From Calothrix sp. HK-06 (lineage in GTDB: Bacteria > Cyanobacteriota > Cyanobacteriia > Cyanobacteriales > Nostocaceae), in assembly GCF_001904745.1 (NCBI RefSeq), contig NZ_MRCD01000020.1, positions 1 through 64,000 of the forward strand: a stretch of 64,000 bases of DNA, in the 5' to 3' direction. The notes under the pieces are model-generated. The model saw only the letters and a list, made by a program, of their open reading frames with translations, was not told the origin of the DNA and made no database searches. The translations under genes and the position numbers were made by a program. Position 1 is the stretch's first letter. Every line of letters begins with the position of its first letter. This document shows, in pieces, positions 1 through 8,734 of this stretch.

Positions 1-26
1 TTTAGCCCTTTATTTGTTCCCTTTGT

Positions 27-48
27 TAAGGTGGTTAATTCCACCTTA
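27..48 (+). terminator. Rho-independent terminator of an upstream gene
   Basis: An 8-bp perfect stem (TAAGGTGG / CCACCTTA) with a 6-nt loop is followed by a T-rich run. It probably ends a gene lying left of the window. The rest of 49-297 holds no gene. It has an imperfect palindrome around 123-151 and is the promoter region of the next gene. Confidence 0.6.
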
Positions 49-297
49 TTTCTTTATTATTTTAAACAAACATTTACATGATATCGCTGATTTTTTTAAA
101 AACATCTACCTATGTAAATACATAGTTTACAAGTAAATCAAACTACTTGATTAAATCAGTGAATAGTCTATTATATTAAAAGACAAATAAGCGCCTTCAC
201 ACGTAGAAGTTGATTTGGCAAAAGCTGTCATACAAACATTGTCGGCTAAAAATAATCTCTGCAATCAAAACACCCACAAGAAGCAACAAATAAAACT

Positions 298-1386
298 ATG
301 CAAGACTTAAAAAAACTAGGTAGCAATCGAACAACTCGCCGTTCAGTATTATTCCTTCTCGGCGCCTGTATGGCATTTTCAACATCACTAGTAGGTTGTG
401 GAACACAAACTTCGCAACCAGACCAAGCAGCTTCACCCACTAGTACAGAAGCAGCAAGTCAAACAACAACAGGTGGTAAAACAATACGTATAGTCCGTTC
501 AAAACAACTTACCGCTCTTGCTTCTTTAGAAAAAAGAGGTAATTTAGAAAAAAAATTAGAGCCTCTAGGCTATAAAGTGCAATGGCTTGAGTTTGCAGCA
601 GGACCACAACAACTAGAAGCTATCAATGCAGGTGGACTGGATATTGCCTCCACAGCAGAATCACCACCAGTATTCGCACAAGCAGCAGGCTCATCTCTTG
701 TTTACTTAGCTGCTAATTCTTCTGATGGTAGGTCTATTTCATTAGTAGTTCCCGCTAACTCTCCTATAAAAAGCGTCAAAGACTTAAAAGGTAAAAAGGT
801 AGCTTTCCAAAAAGCATCGATAGGTCATTACTTACTTGTCAGAGCATTAGAAAAAGAAGGACTAAAACTCAGTGATGTCCAGTCAGTTTTTCTACCACCT
901 CCAGATGCCAACGTTGCATTTAGTCAAAATAGAGTTGACGCTTGGTTTATTTGGGAACCGTTTGTTACCAGAAACGTACAGAAAAAAGTTGGGCGTGTTT
1001 TAATCGATGGTGGTAATGGTTTGCGTGATAGCAACGGCTTTTTCACAACATCGCGCGCTTTCTATGACAATAATCAAGAAGCTATCAAAATCTTCCTTGA
1101 CGAATTCCAAAAAGAGCAAAATTGGGCAAAAAATAACTCTAAACAATTAGCAGAATTACTTGCTCCTGTAACTCAACTTGATGTACCAACCTTAGAAGTT
1201 ATGCACGACAAGTATGATTTTACTTTAGTTCCAATTACAGAGCAAACCATTACTAAACAACAAGAAGTAGCAGACAAATGGTTCAGCTTAGGGTTAATAC
1301 CTAAAAAAGTAGATGTCAGAGAGCAATTTTTAAAACCAGAAGAGTACGCCAAAATAACTCCACAAGAAGTTCTAGCCAAAAAATAA
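298..1386 (+). CDS. ssuA: Aliphatic sulfonate ABC transporter, substrate-binding lipoprotein (first copy)
   Basis: Periplasmic receptor of a sulfonate importer, 362 aa. The N-terminus has a twin Arg near residues 14-15, a hydrophobic stretch and a lipobox L-V-G-C at 31-34, so it is a lipoprotein. The body is an SsuA/NrtA-type periplasmic-binding fold, with IRIVRSKQ at the start of the mature domain, GLDIASTAESPPVFAQAAG, and DLKGKKVAFQKAS in the middle. It is clearly related to the second receptor at 5410-6474. It is followed after 30 bp by a TauD-like dioxygenase, which suggests co-transcription. No clear Shine-Dalgarno precedes this ATG, and I found no good copy of the 26-bp motif upstream. 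Family assignment is firm; the exact sulfonate is unknown. Confidence 0.88.
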   Translation: MQDLKKLGSNRTTRRSVLFLLGACMAFSTSLVGCGTQTSQPDQAASPTSTEAASQTTTGGKTIRIVRSKQLTALASLEKRGNLEKKLEPLGYKVQWLEFAAGPQQLEAINAGGLDIASTAESPPVFAQAAGSSLVYLAANSSDGRSISLVVPANSPIKSVKDLKGKKVAFQKASIGHYLLVRALEKEGLKLSDVQSVFLPPPDANVAFSQNRVDAWFIWEPFVTRNVQKKVGRVLIDGGNGLRDSNGFFTTSRAFYDNNQEAIKIFLDEFQKEQNWAKNNSKQLAELLAPVTQLDVPTLEVMHDKYDFTLVPITEQTITKQQEVADKWFSLGLIPKKVDVREQFLKPEEYAKITPQEVLAKK

Positions 1387-1416
1387 AGATTTCACACAAC
1401 AACATTAGGGAAAACT

Positions 1417-2280
1417 ATGTCTACAGCAACCGCAATAGAATTTAAGATAACTCCTCTCAATGCACCACTAGGTGCCGTTGTAACCGGACTAGATGGAAGT
1501 CAAGCAGTGGCGCCAGAAAAAATTTTGCAGTTAAAACAAGCGCTGCGCGATTACCACATCTTAATATTTAAAGAACAAAAGCTGACTGATGAACAGTTCT
1601 TGAACTTTGCCTTTTACTTTGGCTCACTATTTGTCCCATCAGATGAAACTCCAGTATTAGCATCTCAACCAGGAGTAACTCCAGTAATAATTCCCGTCTC
1701 AAACGTTGATGGAGGTTATACAGGAACTGGTGAACTCACCTTTCATTCAGACCACAAATGGACACCTTATCCTTCGAGTGGTTCATTACTTTATGCCTTA
1801 GAAATACCTTCTGCTGGTGGAAACACTTATTGGTTAAATACCAACTTAGCCTATGAAACTTTAGACGAAACCACCAAAAACCAAATAGCAAATTTACAGT
1901 TAATTACCTACAACCCGTTTTTGCACGACCGTAACGAACCGAGAAAACCTTATCGCTTAGACAACACCATACCCTTAATTAGTCCTGTTTTCCCTCATCC
2001 TTTAGTTAGAACACATCCAGAAAGCGGCAAAAAGCATTTATATTTAGATGCTGCAACTGAAGTTGAAATAGTTGGCTTAGAACCACAAGAAGGCGCCGCA
2101 CTTATTGAACGATTACGTAAACATTTAAATCAGCCACAATTCTATTATCAACATAATTGGTCTGTAGGTGATATTGTTTACTGGGACAATCAAGCCACTT
2201 TGCATTACCGCGAAGCATTTGACCCTTCGGAGCGAAGAGTCTTACATAGAATTAGCCTCGCAGGTAGCCGTCCTTTTTAG
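1417..2280 (+). CDS. TauD/TfdA-family Fe(II)/2-oxoglutarate dioxygenase, probable sulfonate dioxygenase
   Basis: Cytosolic non-haem iron dioxygenase (287 aa; E. coli TauD is 283). Such enzymes hydroxylate the carbon bearing the sulfonate, releasing sulfite and an aldehyde. The metal triad is visible: His110-x-Asp112 in TFHSDHKW and the distal His263 in ATLHYREAF. Arg274, in the RRVLHR segment, is the likely 2-oxoglutarate ligand. An AGGG Shine-Dalgarno lies 7 nt before the ATG. It sits between ssuA and ssuD, so its substrate is probably a sulfonate. Whether taurine, another alkanesulfonate or a sulfate ester is not decidable from the sequence. A hairpin repeat follows the stop. Confidence 0.85.
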   Translation: MSTATAIEFKITPLNAPLGAVVTGLDGSQAVAPEKILQLKQALRDYHILIFKEQKLTDEQFLNFAFYFGSLFVPSDETPVLASQPGVTPVIIPVSNVDGGYTGTGELTFHSDHKWTPYPSSGSLLYALEIPSAGGNTYWLNTNLAYETLDETTKNQIANLQLITYNPFLHDRNEPRKPYRLDNTIPLISPVFPHPLVRTHPESGKKHLYLDAATEVEIVGLEPQEGAALIERLRKHLNQPQFYYQHNWSVGDIVYWDNQATLHYREAFDPSERRVLHRISLAGSRPF

Positions 2281-2294
2281 CGGCTGAAAATAAA

Positions 2295-2330
2295 AATGTA
2301 GAGACAAGGGTTCAATCGCGTCTCTACATT
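2295..2330. repeat. Palindromic interspersed repeat (TGTAGAGAC family)
   Basis: An 11-bp perfect inverted repeat (AATGTAGAGAC / GTCTCTACATT) flanks a 14-nt loop. It belongs to the same family as the copies at 15349-15378, 38827-38848 and 42126-42155. As RNA it could form a hairpin separating the dioxygenase gene from ssuD. Confidence 0.7.
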
Positions 2331-2332
2331 AA

Positions 2333-2358
2333 TACGATTTACCGATAAACATACCGTA
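2333..2358. promoter_or_regulatory. 26-bp sulfonate-regulon motif upstream of ssuD
   Basis: One of four copies of a 26-bp motif: TACnGnw at positions 1-7, a central element containing CrrTmAA, then TACnGTA at 20-26. This copy is TACGATT, 12 nt, TACCGTA. A TATAAT -10-like hexamer overlaps its right end (2357-2362), and the ssuD ATG is 28 nt further on. This suggests an operator covering the core promoter. The regulator is not in the window. Confidence 0.65.
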
Positions 2359-2386
2359 TAATTGAATCAGTTCAAATATAGGGTTT

Positions 2387-3532
2387 ATGCAACTACTTTG
2401 GTTTATTCCCACGCACGGTGACGGACGCTACCTTGGTACAGCAATAGGTGGACGCGCGGCAAATTTTGATTACTGGCGCCAAATAGCGCAAGCTGTAGAT
2501 CAATTAGGATTTACAGGCGCCTTATTACCAACCGGACGTTCATGTGAAGACGCTTGGGTTTTGGCGTCAACTTTGGTAACACATACAAAAAAGATGCGGT
2601 TCTTAGTAGCTATACGTCCAGGGTTAATGTCACCTGGAGTTGCAGCAAGAATGGCAGCAACATTTGACCGAGTTTCTAATGGCAGATTACTAATTAATGT
2701 AGTTACAGGAGGTGACCCTGTAGAATTAGCAGGTGATGGAGTGCATTTGTCTCACGATGACCGCTATAAGCAAACAGATGAATTTTTAACGGTATGGCGC
2801 CAGATAGCAGCAGGAGAGGTAACAAACTTTCAAGGTGATTATCTAAACATAGATGGTGGCAAAATACTATTCCCTCCAGTGCAAAAACCTTATCCACCGT
2901 TGTGGTTTGGTGGGTCTTCACCTATTGCTCAAGAAATAGCAGCGAAACATGTAGATGTATATTTAACTTGGGGCGAACCACCAGAACAGGTAGCTGCAAA
3001 AATAGCTTCGGTGCGCCGACTCGCTGAAGCCGAAGGTAGAACATTACGTTTTGGTATCCGCTTGCATGTCATAGTAAGGGAAACAGAAAGTCAAGCTTGG
3101 GATGCAGCGAACGATTTAATTCGTTATGTAGATGAAGAAGCAATTACTAAAGCTCAACAAGCATATGCACGTATGGACTCAGTTGGGCAAAGTCGAATGA
3201 AAGATTTACATAACGGTAGTAAAGAAGCTTTAGAAATTAGCCCGAATTTGTGGGCAGGAATTGGGTTAGTACGTGGTGGTGCTGGAACTGCTCTAGTTGG
3301 CGCCCCAGACACAGTGCGGAAAAGAATATTGGAGTATGCAGACTTGGGAATTGATAGCTTTATCTTCTCAGGTTATCCACATTTAGAAGAAGCATATCGA
3401 GTAGCTGAACTGCTTTTCCCGCTTTTACCTTTGGAAAATCTTCCAGAAATTGAGCAACAACAAGTATTAAGTCCGTTTGGTGAAGTAGTTGGGAATAGAG
3501 AATTTCCAAAACAGAGAGTAACTGTCGATTAA
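2387..3532 (+). CDS. ssuD: FMNH2-dependent alkanesulfonate monooxygenase SsuD
   Basis: Two-component flavin monooxygenase of the bacterial luciferase superfamily. It uses FMNH2 and O2 to cleave alkanesulfonates to aldehyde and sulfite. At 381 aa it has the same length as E. coli SsuD. Visible family segments are [13 protein letters not shown] at the N-terminus, [44 protein letters not shown], and the [12 protein letters not shown] segment. An AGGG Shine-Dalgarno precedes the ATG. The flavin reductase partner SsuE is not in this window. Together with the TauD-like protein, the cell has two oxygenolytic routes to sulfite at one locus. Confidence 0.93.
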   Translation: MQLLWFIPTHGDGRYLGTAIGGRAANFDYWRQIAQAVDQLGFTGALLPTGRSCEDAWVLASTLVTHTKKMRFLVAIRPGLMSPGVAARMAATFDRVSNGRLLINVVTGGDPVELAGDGVHLSHDDRYKQTDEFLTVWRQIAAGEVTNFQGDYLNIDGGKILFPPVQKPYPPLWFGGSSPIAQEIAAKHVDVYLTWGEPPEQVAAKIASVRRLAEAEGRTLRFGIRLHVIVRETESQAWDAANDLIRYVDEEAITKAQQAYARMDSVGQSRMKDLHNGSKEALEISPNLWAGIGLVRGGAGTALVGAPDTVRKRILEYADLGIDSFIFSGYPHLEEAYRVAELLFPLLPLENLPEIEQQQVLSPFGEVVGNREFPKQRVTVD

Positions 3533-3543
3533 AATTGTCTTGT

Positions 3544-3594
3544 GGGGTGGGCATCCTTGCCTGCCCCCTTCAGATGGAAAGCACTCTTCGTGCT
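3544..3594. terminator. Hairpins between convergent ssuD and ssuC
   Basis: Two adjacent hairpins fill the 70-bp gap. The first, 3544-3567, is a GC-rich GGGGTGGGCA / TGCCTGCCCC stem of the dispersed GGCAGG-ATGCC repeat type. The second, about 3578-3594, is AAAGCAC / GTGCTT. No long T-tract is present, so termination in either direction is inferred. Confidence 0.4.
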
Positions 3595-3602
3595 TATTAC
3601 GA

Positions 3603-4445
3603 TTAAGCTTTTGCGTAATTGGGGTTCCACTGTAACCAATGTTGTTCTAGTTTCCGCGCGATAATATCTGCCAACTTCCCAAACAGCGCATACAACAAAA
3701 TACTTAAAACAACAACATCAGTTTGCATAAACTCTCGTGCGTTCATTGCCATATAACCAATACCAGAGTCAGCAGCTATAGTTTCTGCAACAATCAATGT
3801 TAACCACATAATACCTAATGAAAAGCGAACTCCTACCAAGATAGAAGACATTGCTCCTGGTAGGATAACTCGCCAAAATAAACCCCACGCGCTTAAACCA
3901 TAAATTCTGCCCATTTCAATTAGTCCCGCATCTACACTGCGGATACCATGAAATGTATTTAAGTATATAGGAAACATTACACCTAACGATACAAGAAATA
4001 ATCTCGCTTCGTCCCCAATTCCAAACCACAAAATTACCAGCGGTATTAATGCTAAATTCGGAATATTACGCAACATCTGTATTGATGTGTCTAAAAGTTT
4101 TTCTGCTATTGGAGAAATACCATTAATTAAACCTAAACAAAATCCAATTAACCCCCCAAGCAAAAACCCAGATATCGCGCGCGTTGCACTAATCGTAATA
4201 TTTCTAAACAGTTCACCTGTTTGAGCTAACCTGATAGCAGCATCTAATACTCCTAAAGGTGAAGGCAGTATTCGAGTAGGAATTAAACCAATAGAAGAAA
4301 AGAACTGCCAAAACACTAGAATTGATACAGGTACAACCCAAGGGATAATTGCTTGAATAGAGCGATTCTTTAGAAAATCAGATTGAGAAAACTTTGGTTT
4401 TCTGCTCTTTGGTCTTAGGGCTTCATTCGCAGAATGTATTTTCAT
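3603..4445 (-). CDS. ssuC: Aliphatic sulfonate ABC transporter permease SsuC
   Basis: Inner-membrane permease of the sulfonate importer, 280 aa, with about six hydrophobic segments and the BPD_transp_1 fold. The cytoplasmic EAA-type loop reads EMGRIYGLSAWGLFWRVILPGA. It starts 24 bp after the ssuB stop, so the two are co-transcribed. The charged N-terminal 30 residues precede the first membrane segment. It probably works with both SsuA-type receptors in this island, since only one permease/ATPase set is present. Confidence 0.9.
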   Translation of the reverse strand: MKIHSANEALRPKSRKPKFSQSDFLKNRSIQAIIPWVVPVSILVFWQFFSSIGLIPTRILPSPLGVLDAAIRLAQTGELFRNITISATRAISGFLLGGLIGFCLGLINGISPIAEKLLDTSIQMLRNIPNLALIPLVILWFGIGDEARLFLVSLGVMFPIYLNTFHGIRSVDAGLIEMGRIYGLSAWGLFWRVILPGAMSSILVGVRFSLGIMWLTLIVAETIAADSGIGYMAMNAREFMQTDVVVLSILLYALFGKLADIIARKLEQHWLQWNPNYAKA

Positions 4446-4469
4446 AGAAATTAAAAAGTTTAATGTAAG

Positions 4470-5264
4470 CTATGCACTGATTCGACTAGTAAATTGTGTT
4501 TGTAAAGAAGCTTCTGGTCTAGCCATAACTCGGTGTAAAATCTTCTCTACAGTTTGAGCAAGCACAACATCACCTCGAACGCGCGGACGCGGAATATTGA
4601 TTTCTACATCCAAACCAATTTGACCGTTTTCTACCAAAATGACTCGATCTGCTAGTACTACCGCTTCTTCAACATCATGGGTTATTAACAGTGCTGTAAA
4701 TCCTTGTTCTTTCCACAAATTCTCTAATAATTGCTGCATTTCAATTCTAGTTAGTGCGTCTAATGCTCCTAACGGTTCATCCAACAGCAATAACGAAGGT
4801 CTACTCGCTAACGCTCTTGCTAGCGCTACCCTTTGTCGTTGTCCACCAGATAATACAGAAGGCCACTCGTTTGCTCTATCTTCTAAACCGACTGCACCTA
4901 GTACCTGCAACGCCATTTGTTTAGAATAAACCTTCGAGTTGGCGCCAACTAAACCTAATTCAACATTTGATAATACTCTTTCCCACGGTAATAGTCGCGG
5001 GTCTTGAAACATCATCCGAACTGCCGGATTAATCTTTTGATGCGATACTTTTCCATTCAACACCACATTACCACTAGTTGGCACCTCTAACCCTGCAATC
5101 AAACGTAACATTGTGCTTTTACCACAACCACTACGACCGACAATAGCTACAAACTCACCCTTGTCTATATTGATATCAACTCCTCTCAAGACTGTCTTGG
5201 TGCCGAAAGATTTTGTCAAAGAATGAAGTTGTAGCTGCATTCCACGTGCTTCAGTCGTCATCAC
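4470..5264 (-). CDS. ssuB: Aliphatic sulfonate ABC transporter ATP-binding protein SsuB
   Basis: ATPase of the sulfonate importer, 264 aa. Walker A is GRSGCGKST, the Q-loop is [11 protein letters not shown], the signature is [14 protein letters not shown], Walker B is [12 protein letters not shown] and the switch His is in ITHDVEEA. The C-terminal RPRVRGD segment is typical of SsuB. The start is GTG at 5264 or ATG at 5261; an AGAGG Shine-Dalgarno lies just upstream. Its own copy of the 26-bp motif lies at 5337-5362, so ssuBC can be transcribed separately from ssuA2. Confidence 0.92.
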   Translation of the reverse strand: MMTTEARGMQLQLHSLTKSFGTKTVLRGVDINIDKGEFVAIVGRSGCGKSTMLRLIAGLEVPTSGNVVLNGKVSHQKINPAVRMMFQDPRLLPWERVLSNVELGLVGANSKVYSKQMALQVLGAVGLEDRANEWPSVLSGGQRQRVALARALASRPSLLLLDEPLGALDALTRIEMQQLLENLWKEQGFTALLITHDVEEAVVLADRVILVENGQIGLDVEINIPRPRVRGDVVLAQTVEKILHRVMARPEASLQTQFTSRISA

Positions 5265-5336
5265 GCTAACCTCTTATTTCTCTAAGATTTTACTTATTCA
5301 CCTACCGACTCCGATATCCGTACCCTTAAATTAAAA

Positions 5337-5362
5337 TACGGTTAATCAGTAAAGATACCGTA
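5337..5362. promoter_or_regulatory. 26-bp sulfonate-regulon motif upstream of ssuB
   Basis: Copy of the shared motif: TACGGTT, 12 nt containing AATCAGTAAA, TACCGTA. It lies 72 nt upstream of the ssuB start, in the gap after the ssuA2 stop. Read on the - strand its end runs into a TATTTT -10-like hexamer. Confidence 0.65.
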
Positions 5363-5409
5363 CTTTCTTCAAGTTTGCCATAACTATCAAGAAATTACAA
5401 GCATCAAGA

Positions 5410-6474
5410 TTATGTTTTTGGTGTAAATGCTGCATACTGCTCAGGTGCCAGTGTTGCTTCCTTAATACTGACTTGCTTAGGTAGTAATTTTAACTCATAG
5501 AATTTGTCTGCAACTTGTTGCTGAACTTGAATCAAGTTATTATCTATAGGCACAACACCAAACTGTTTTCTTTGGGTAGCTTTTTTCATCGTGTCTAAAT
5601 CTATACCTAATACAGGAGAAAGAGTTTCAGCAACAGCATCTCGGTTTTGATTTGACCAATCTTCTAAAGCTTTGATTTCTTCTAGTATTGCTTTGATTGT
5701 TGGTTTATTATTAGTTGCGAAATTTCGGGAAGCTAAATAGTACCCTCCCTGTTTATTAAGTCCTTCACCAGTTGCTACAACACGAGCATTAATTGATTTC
5801 TCAGCAGCAGCAAAGAAGGGATCCCAAATTGCCCATGCATCAATACTACCTTTGACTAAAGCCGCGCGCGCGTCTGCTGGTGGTAAAAACATAGGTTGAA
5901 CATCAGTATATTGTAATCCTGCTTTTTCTAGAAGTTGCACGAGCAAGTAATGAGCACTAGAAGCTTTTTGTAAAGCTATTTTTTTACCTTTAAGGTCAGC
6001 AACGGTTTTTACTGGTGAGTTTTGGGGTACAAGAATAGCTTGACTTGCAGGACTAGGTGCAATTCCTGCTATATATATTAATGCTGCTCCTGCTGCTTGA
6101 GCAAAAATTGGTGGTGTTTCTCCTGTATGTCCAAAGTCAATACTGCCTACGTTCAATGCTTCTAGAAGTTGTGGTCCCGCAGGAAACTCTATCCACTGCA
6201 CTTTTACTCCTTCTGGTTGAAGACGTTTTTCTAAAACTCCTTTGCTTTTTAGTAGAATTAATGATTTTTGATAACCAAATCTTACTACCGATGCTTTGGT
6301 CTGGTTTGAATTATTCGCGGACACAGTACTTGTATTGCTTGCATTGTTAGCCGTGCAAGCAGCAAATAACAGGCTAATACATAAACCAGTAACAAAGGCG
6401 CCAAGAAATGGAATAGTTAATAATCTCCACCTTTGTAACAGCGGTGTTAGTCTTTGAAAAAGTTGGTTAATCAT
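5410..6474 (-). CDS. ssuA: Aliphatic sulfonate ABC transporter, substrate-binding lipoprotein (second copy)
   Basis: Second sulfonate receptor, 354 aa from the chosen ATG at 6474. This start is preferred over the upstream one at 6579 because it has an AAGGGGGG Shine-Dalgarno and begins a proper signal peptide. The lipobox is F-A-A-C, followed by an Asn/Ser/Thr-rich linker. The mature domain shows VRFGYQKSLILLKSKG, SIDFGHTGETPPIFAQAAG and DLKGKKIALQKASSAHYLLV, paralogous to the receptor at 298-1386. It lies between the porin and ssuBC on the same strand. Two receptors with one permease/ATPase set suggest a widened substrate range. Confidence 0.9.
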   Translation of the reverse strand: MINQLFQRLTPLLQRWRLLTIPFLGAFVTGLCISLLFAACTANNASNTSTVSANNSNQTKASVVRFGYQKSLILLKSKGVLEKRLQPEGVKVQWIEFPAGPQLLEALNVGSIDFGHTGETPPIFAQAAGAALIYIAGIAPSPASQAILVPQNSPVKTVADLKGKKIALQKASSAHYLLVQLLEKAGLQYTDVQPMFLPPADARAALVKGSIDAWAIWDPFFAAAEKSINARVVATGEGLNKQGGYYLASRNFATNNKPTIKAILEEIKALEDWSNQNRDAVAETLSPVLGIDLDTMKKATQRKQFGVVPIDNNLIQVQQQVADKFYELKLLPKQVSIKEATLAPEQYAAFTPKT

Positions 6475-6503
6475 TTTTATTGCCCCCCTTATTATAGACA
6501 TAA

Positions 6504-6529
6504 TACTGTAAATCGATAAATTTACAGTA
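6504..6529. promoter_or_regulatory. 26-bp sulfonate-regulon motif upstream of ssuA2
   Basis: The most symmetrical copy: TACTGTA, 12 nt containing AATCGATAAA, TACAGTA. It sits inside a perfect 15-bp inverted repeat with a 6-nt spacer (6499-6534). On the - strand a TATTAT hexamer overlaps its end, and the ssuA2 ATG is 29 nt away, almost the same geometry as at ssuD. The inverted repeat could also act as a terminator for the porin gene ending at 6552. Confidence 0.68.
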
Positions 6530-6551
6530 TTATGTTGATAAAAAAATTGGC

Positions 6552-8375
6552 TTAAAATCTGAAGGTAGTACGTAGCCAACCAATCACAGCATCAGGATTG
6601 CTTTCATCAGAGTTGGGAGCAGTAACCCAGATGAAACCTGGTGTAATCGCAATACTATCGGTAAGTTGATACTGATACCATCCCTCAACGTGAAGGGAGG
6701 TATCCTTGTCTGCTTGTCCTCGACCTGCTCCCAAATCTACATTTCTACTAAGAGAAGTTAATTTTGGTGCCATACCAACAAAAAGACCTCCTAAACTACC
6801 TTCTTTACCCAAGTCAGGAAACGATAGTCCAACACCCCAGTTCCAAACATCAGCATCCCCTTGTTCTAAAAAACGGTGTGAAGAATAACCTACAAAACCA
6901 TTGACTGCAAACTTTGGACTCAACTGATAAAAAGCTCCAATGCCATAAAGATTTCCTACTGTTCCTTTATCAACAATCCCATTTGCTGCGTTTTGAATGT
7001 TAGTAGAGATAGTGCTGTTCGCTAAATTACTACCAGCAGCAGGACCAAAGTTAGTTCCACCTTGACCCAGAGTTCCTGGTGGACTGTATGTGTTGGCATA
7101 ACTTAAAGCAAATCGAAAATCTCGACTGGGGGAAAAGTATGTTAACTGTCCAAAGGCAACATATCTACCTGTAAACAAACCATTATTCGGTGTGGGATTA
7201 TCGCCATTAGGGGCACTATAAGATACTCCTAATTCAAACTGTTTATTGAATTTATGCAGTATGGCAATTCCAGGACCAGTATCTCCGTAGTTATACACCA
7301 TGTTCCGGCGTGAGAATCGTGAAATCCCGTTCGCGGCAGACCCTTCAAAATATGGGTTCGTAGGTCCACTTAATCCAATCTCCAAGGCGCCATCCGACTG
7401 AGCAAAAACATTAAATTGAGTGTTTTCAGTAAGTGGGAACCGATAACGAATGCCAGTAAGAGCAAGTTGATTAGGACCAAAAGCTGGACTAGCGTTATCG
7501 GCAGTTCTCCCGTCAAAAGTTCCGAAAATTCCACCAGTCGGATTACTTGTACTTAGGGGATTTGAAAAATTACCTCTAGGGTTAGGAACACCACCCAAAG
7601 ATGTAATATTTCCACCTGACAGTGTTAAGCGTAGTTGGTCTTTACCACTGAAACTACTACTTAATACCAGACGAACCCGGTCTGAAAGTGTAATGGTGCG
7701 CGGTGCTGGTTGCTTAGTAATAACGTTATTACCTGCAAAAACTCCTCCAACCACAAACTGAAATTCACCCGTAAGTTTGGTTGTTGCTGAAAACTGGTTT
7801 GCTTTAACTTCTGCAAGCTTTTGTTCGAGATTATCTATTCTTCCTCTTAATTCACCGAGTTCTGGTTTAAACTCTTCTGTTAGTTTCTTTATAGTGTCTA
7901 AATCTCGCTTCGTCGCCAAATCACTTGTTGATGACGCAATTAATTTCGTCGCTTGCTCTAAGCAAGAATTTAACCCGGCTGCAAACTCATAACGTGTCAA
8001 AGCACGATTGCCACGATAAGTACTATTTGGGTATCCAACAATACACCCATATCGCTCTACTAAAGACTGAAGTGCTTGAAAAGCCCAATCTGTAGGCGCC
8101 ACATCCGAAAGTTTTGATACAGATGTTACAGGAGTTTCATCTATAGTCGATGTATCAGATGGATTTTGAGCAGTTTCTTCAGTAGGCGTCTGTGCTGTAT
8201 TACTCTCAATCTGATTGAAGTCGAGAACAGAATTTTCATCCAATGATACAAGGGCTTCTGTTTCCTCTTCCTTATCCTTCTCCTCTTGGATATCAGCATA
8301 AGCACTCGTTGCTGAGAAAAAAGGTAAAACCAAAACACTGCATACTATTGATAAATTCCAAAAAACTTTTTTCAT
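6552..8375 (-). CDS. SLH-domain OprB-family outer-membrane porin
   Basis: Cyanobacterial porin of the SLH + OprB type, 607 aa from the ATG at 8375. That start begins a clean signal peptide (MKKVFWNLS... cleaved near SAYA). The longer frame upstream adds 31 residues that do not look like a leader. Order: signal peptide, acidic/Thr-rich linker, SLH domain (VAPTDWAFQALQSLVERYGCIVGYP... ALTRYEFAAGLNSCL), a coiled coil (about 30 residues with RGRIDNLEQKLAEVKANQ), then an OprB beta-barrel ending in WLRTTFRF, a C-terminal aromatic as usual for barrels. It carries the 26-bp motif upstream and lies in the sulfonate island, so it may serve sulfonate entry through the outer membrane. The substrate is inferred only from context. 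Confidence 0.88.
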   Translation of the reverse strand: MKKVFWNLSIVCSVLVLPFFSATSAYADIQEEKDKEEETEALVSLDENSVLDFNQIESNTAQTPTEETAQNPSDTSTIDETPVTSVSKLSDVAPTDWAFQALQSLVERYGCIVGYPNSTYRGNRALTRYEFAAGLNSCLEQATKLIASSTSDLATKRDLDTIKKLTEEFKPELGELRGRIDNLEQKLAEVKANQFSATTKLTGEFQFVVGGVFAGNNVITKQPAPRTITLSDRVRLVLSSSFSGKDQLRLTLSGGNITSLGGVPNPRGNFSNPLSTSNPTGGIFGTFDGRTADNASPAFGPNQLALTGIRYRFPLTENTQFNVFAQSDGALEIGLSGPTNPYFEGSAANGISRFSRRNMVYNYGDTGPGIAILHKFNKQFELGVSYSAPNGDNPTPNNGLFTGRYVAFGQLTYFSPSRDFRFALSYANTYSPPGTLGQGGTNFGPAAGSNLANSTISTNIQNAANGIVDKGTVGNLYGIGAFYQLSPKFAVNGFVGYSSHRFLEQGDADVWNWGVGLSFPDLGKEGSLGGLFVGMAPKLTSLSRNVDLGAGRGQADKDTSLHVEGWYQYQLTDSIAITPGFIWVTAPNSDESNPDAVIGWLRTTFRF

Positions 8376-8514
8376 AACTTCACCAACACACCACTTCTTA
8401 ATAGAACAAACTTTTGAACGGATGAACGCTCCTTTGACCATCCGGACTTCCGCAATGGCATCTTGCACAAAACAAAAACTCTAAAACCTCATAAAACACC
8501 CTGAACAATTAATC

Positions 8515-8540
8515 TACTGCATATCGGTCAATTTACTGTA
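8515..8540. promoter_or_regulatory. 26-bp sulfonate-regulon motif upstream of the porin
   Basis: Copy of the shared motif: TACTGCA, 12 nt containing TATCGGTCAA, TACTGTA. It lies 139 nt upstream of the chosen porin start. It is the least symmetrical of the four but keeps all the TAC/GTA positions and the 12-nt spacing. Confidence 0.58.
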
Positions 8541-8654
8541 CTTAGTAACTAAATAGCACGATCTCATAAAAAATTACAAGAGTAAGTGTTTTTCGTTACA
8601 AAAGCATAAAAAAGTCACTCTTAGAGTAAATCTAAGGGTGATAAATCATGTAAA

Positions 8655-8712
8655 ACAGGCGGGACGCCTGTCCTACAGATGAACGGATAGGCATCCCGTC
8701 TATCCTACGGGG
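8655..8712. repeat. Dispersed GC-rich palindromic repeat
   Basis: Two tandem stems of the GGC-GGGA-GCC type (CAGGCGGGACGCCTG, then GGATAGGCATCCCGTCTATCC). Relatives occur at 3544, 23188, 31078, 38039 and 53125, all in gaps between genes. Confidence 0.5.
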
Positions 8713-8734
8713 AAATTTGGGAAATTCTAGCGTC

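Noticed and set aside
115-195. Possible fifth copy of the 26-bp motif upstream of the first ssuA
   Set aside because: AATCAGTGAA matches the centre, but the flanking TAC/GTA half-sites are absent or at the wrong spacing.
6499-6534. Perfect 15-bp inverted repeat read first as a plain terminator of the porin gene
   Set aside because: It shares 26 bp of organisation with three other sites that are not after gene ends, and there is no T-tract, so a regulatory site is the better reading.
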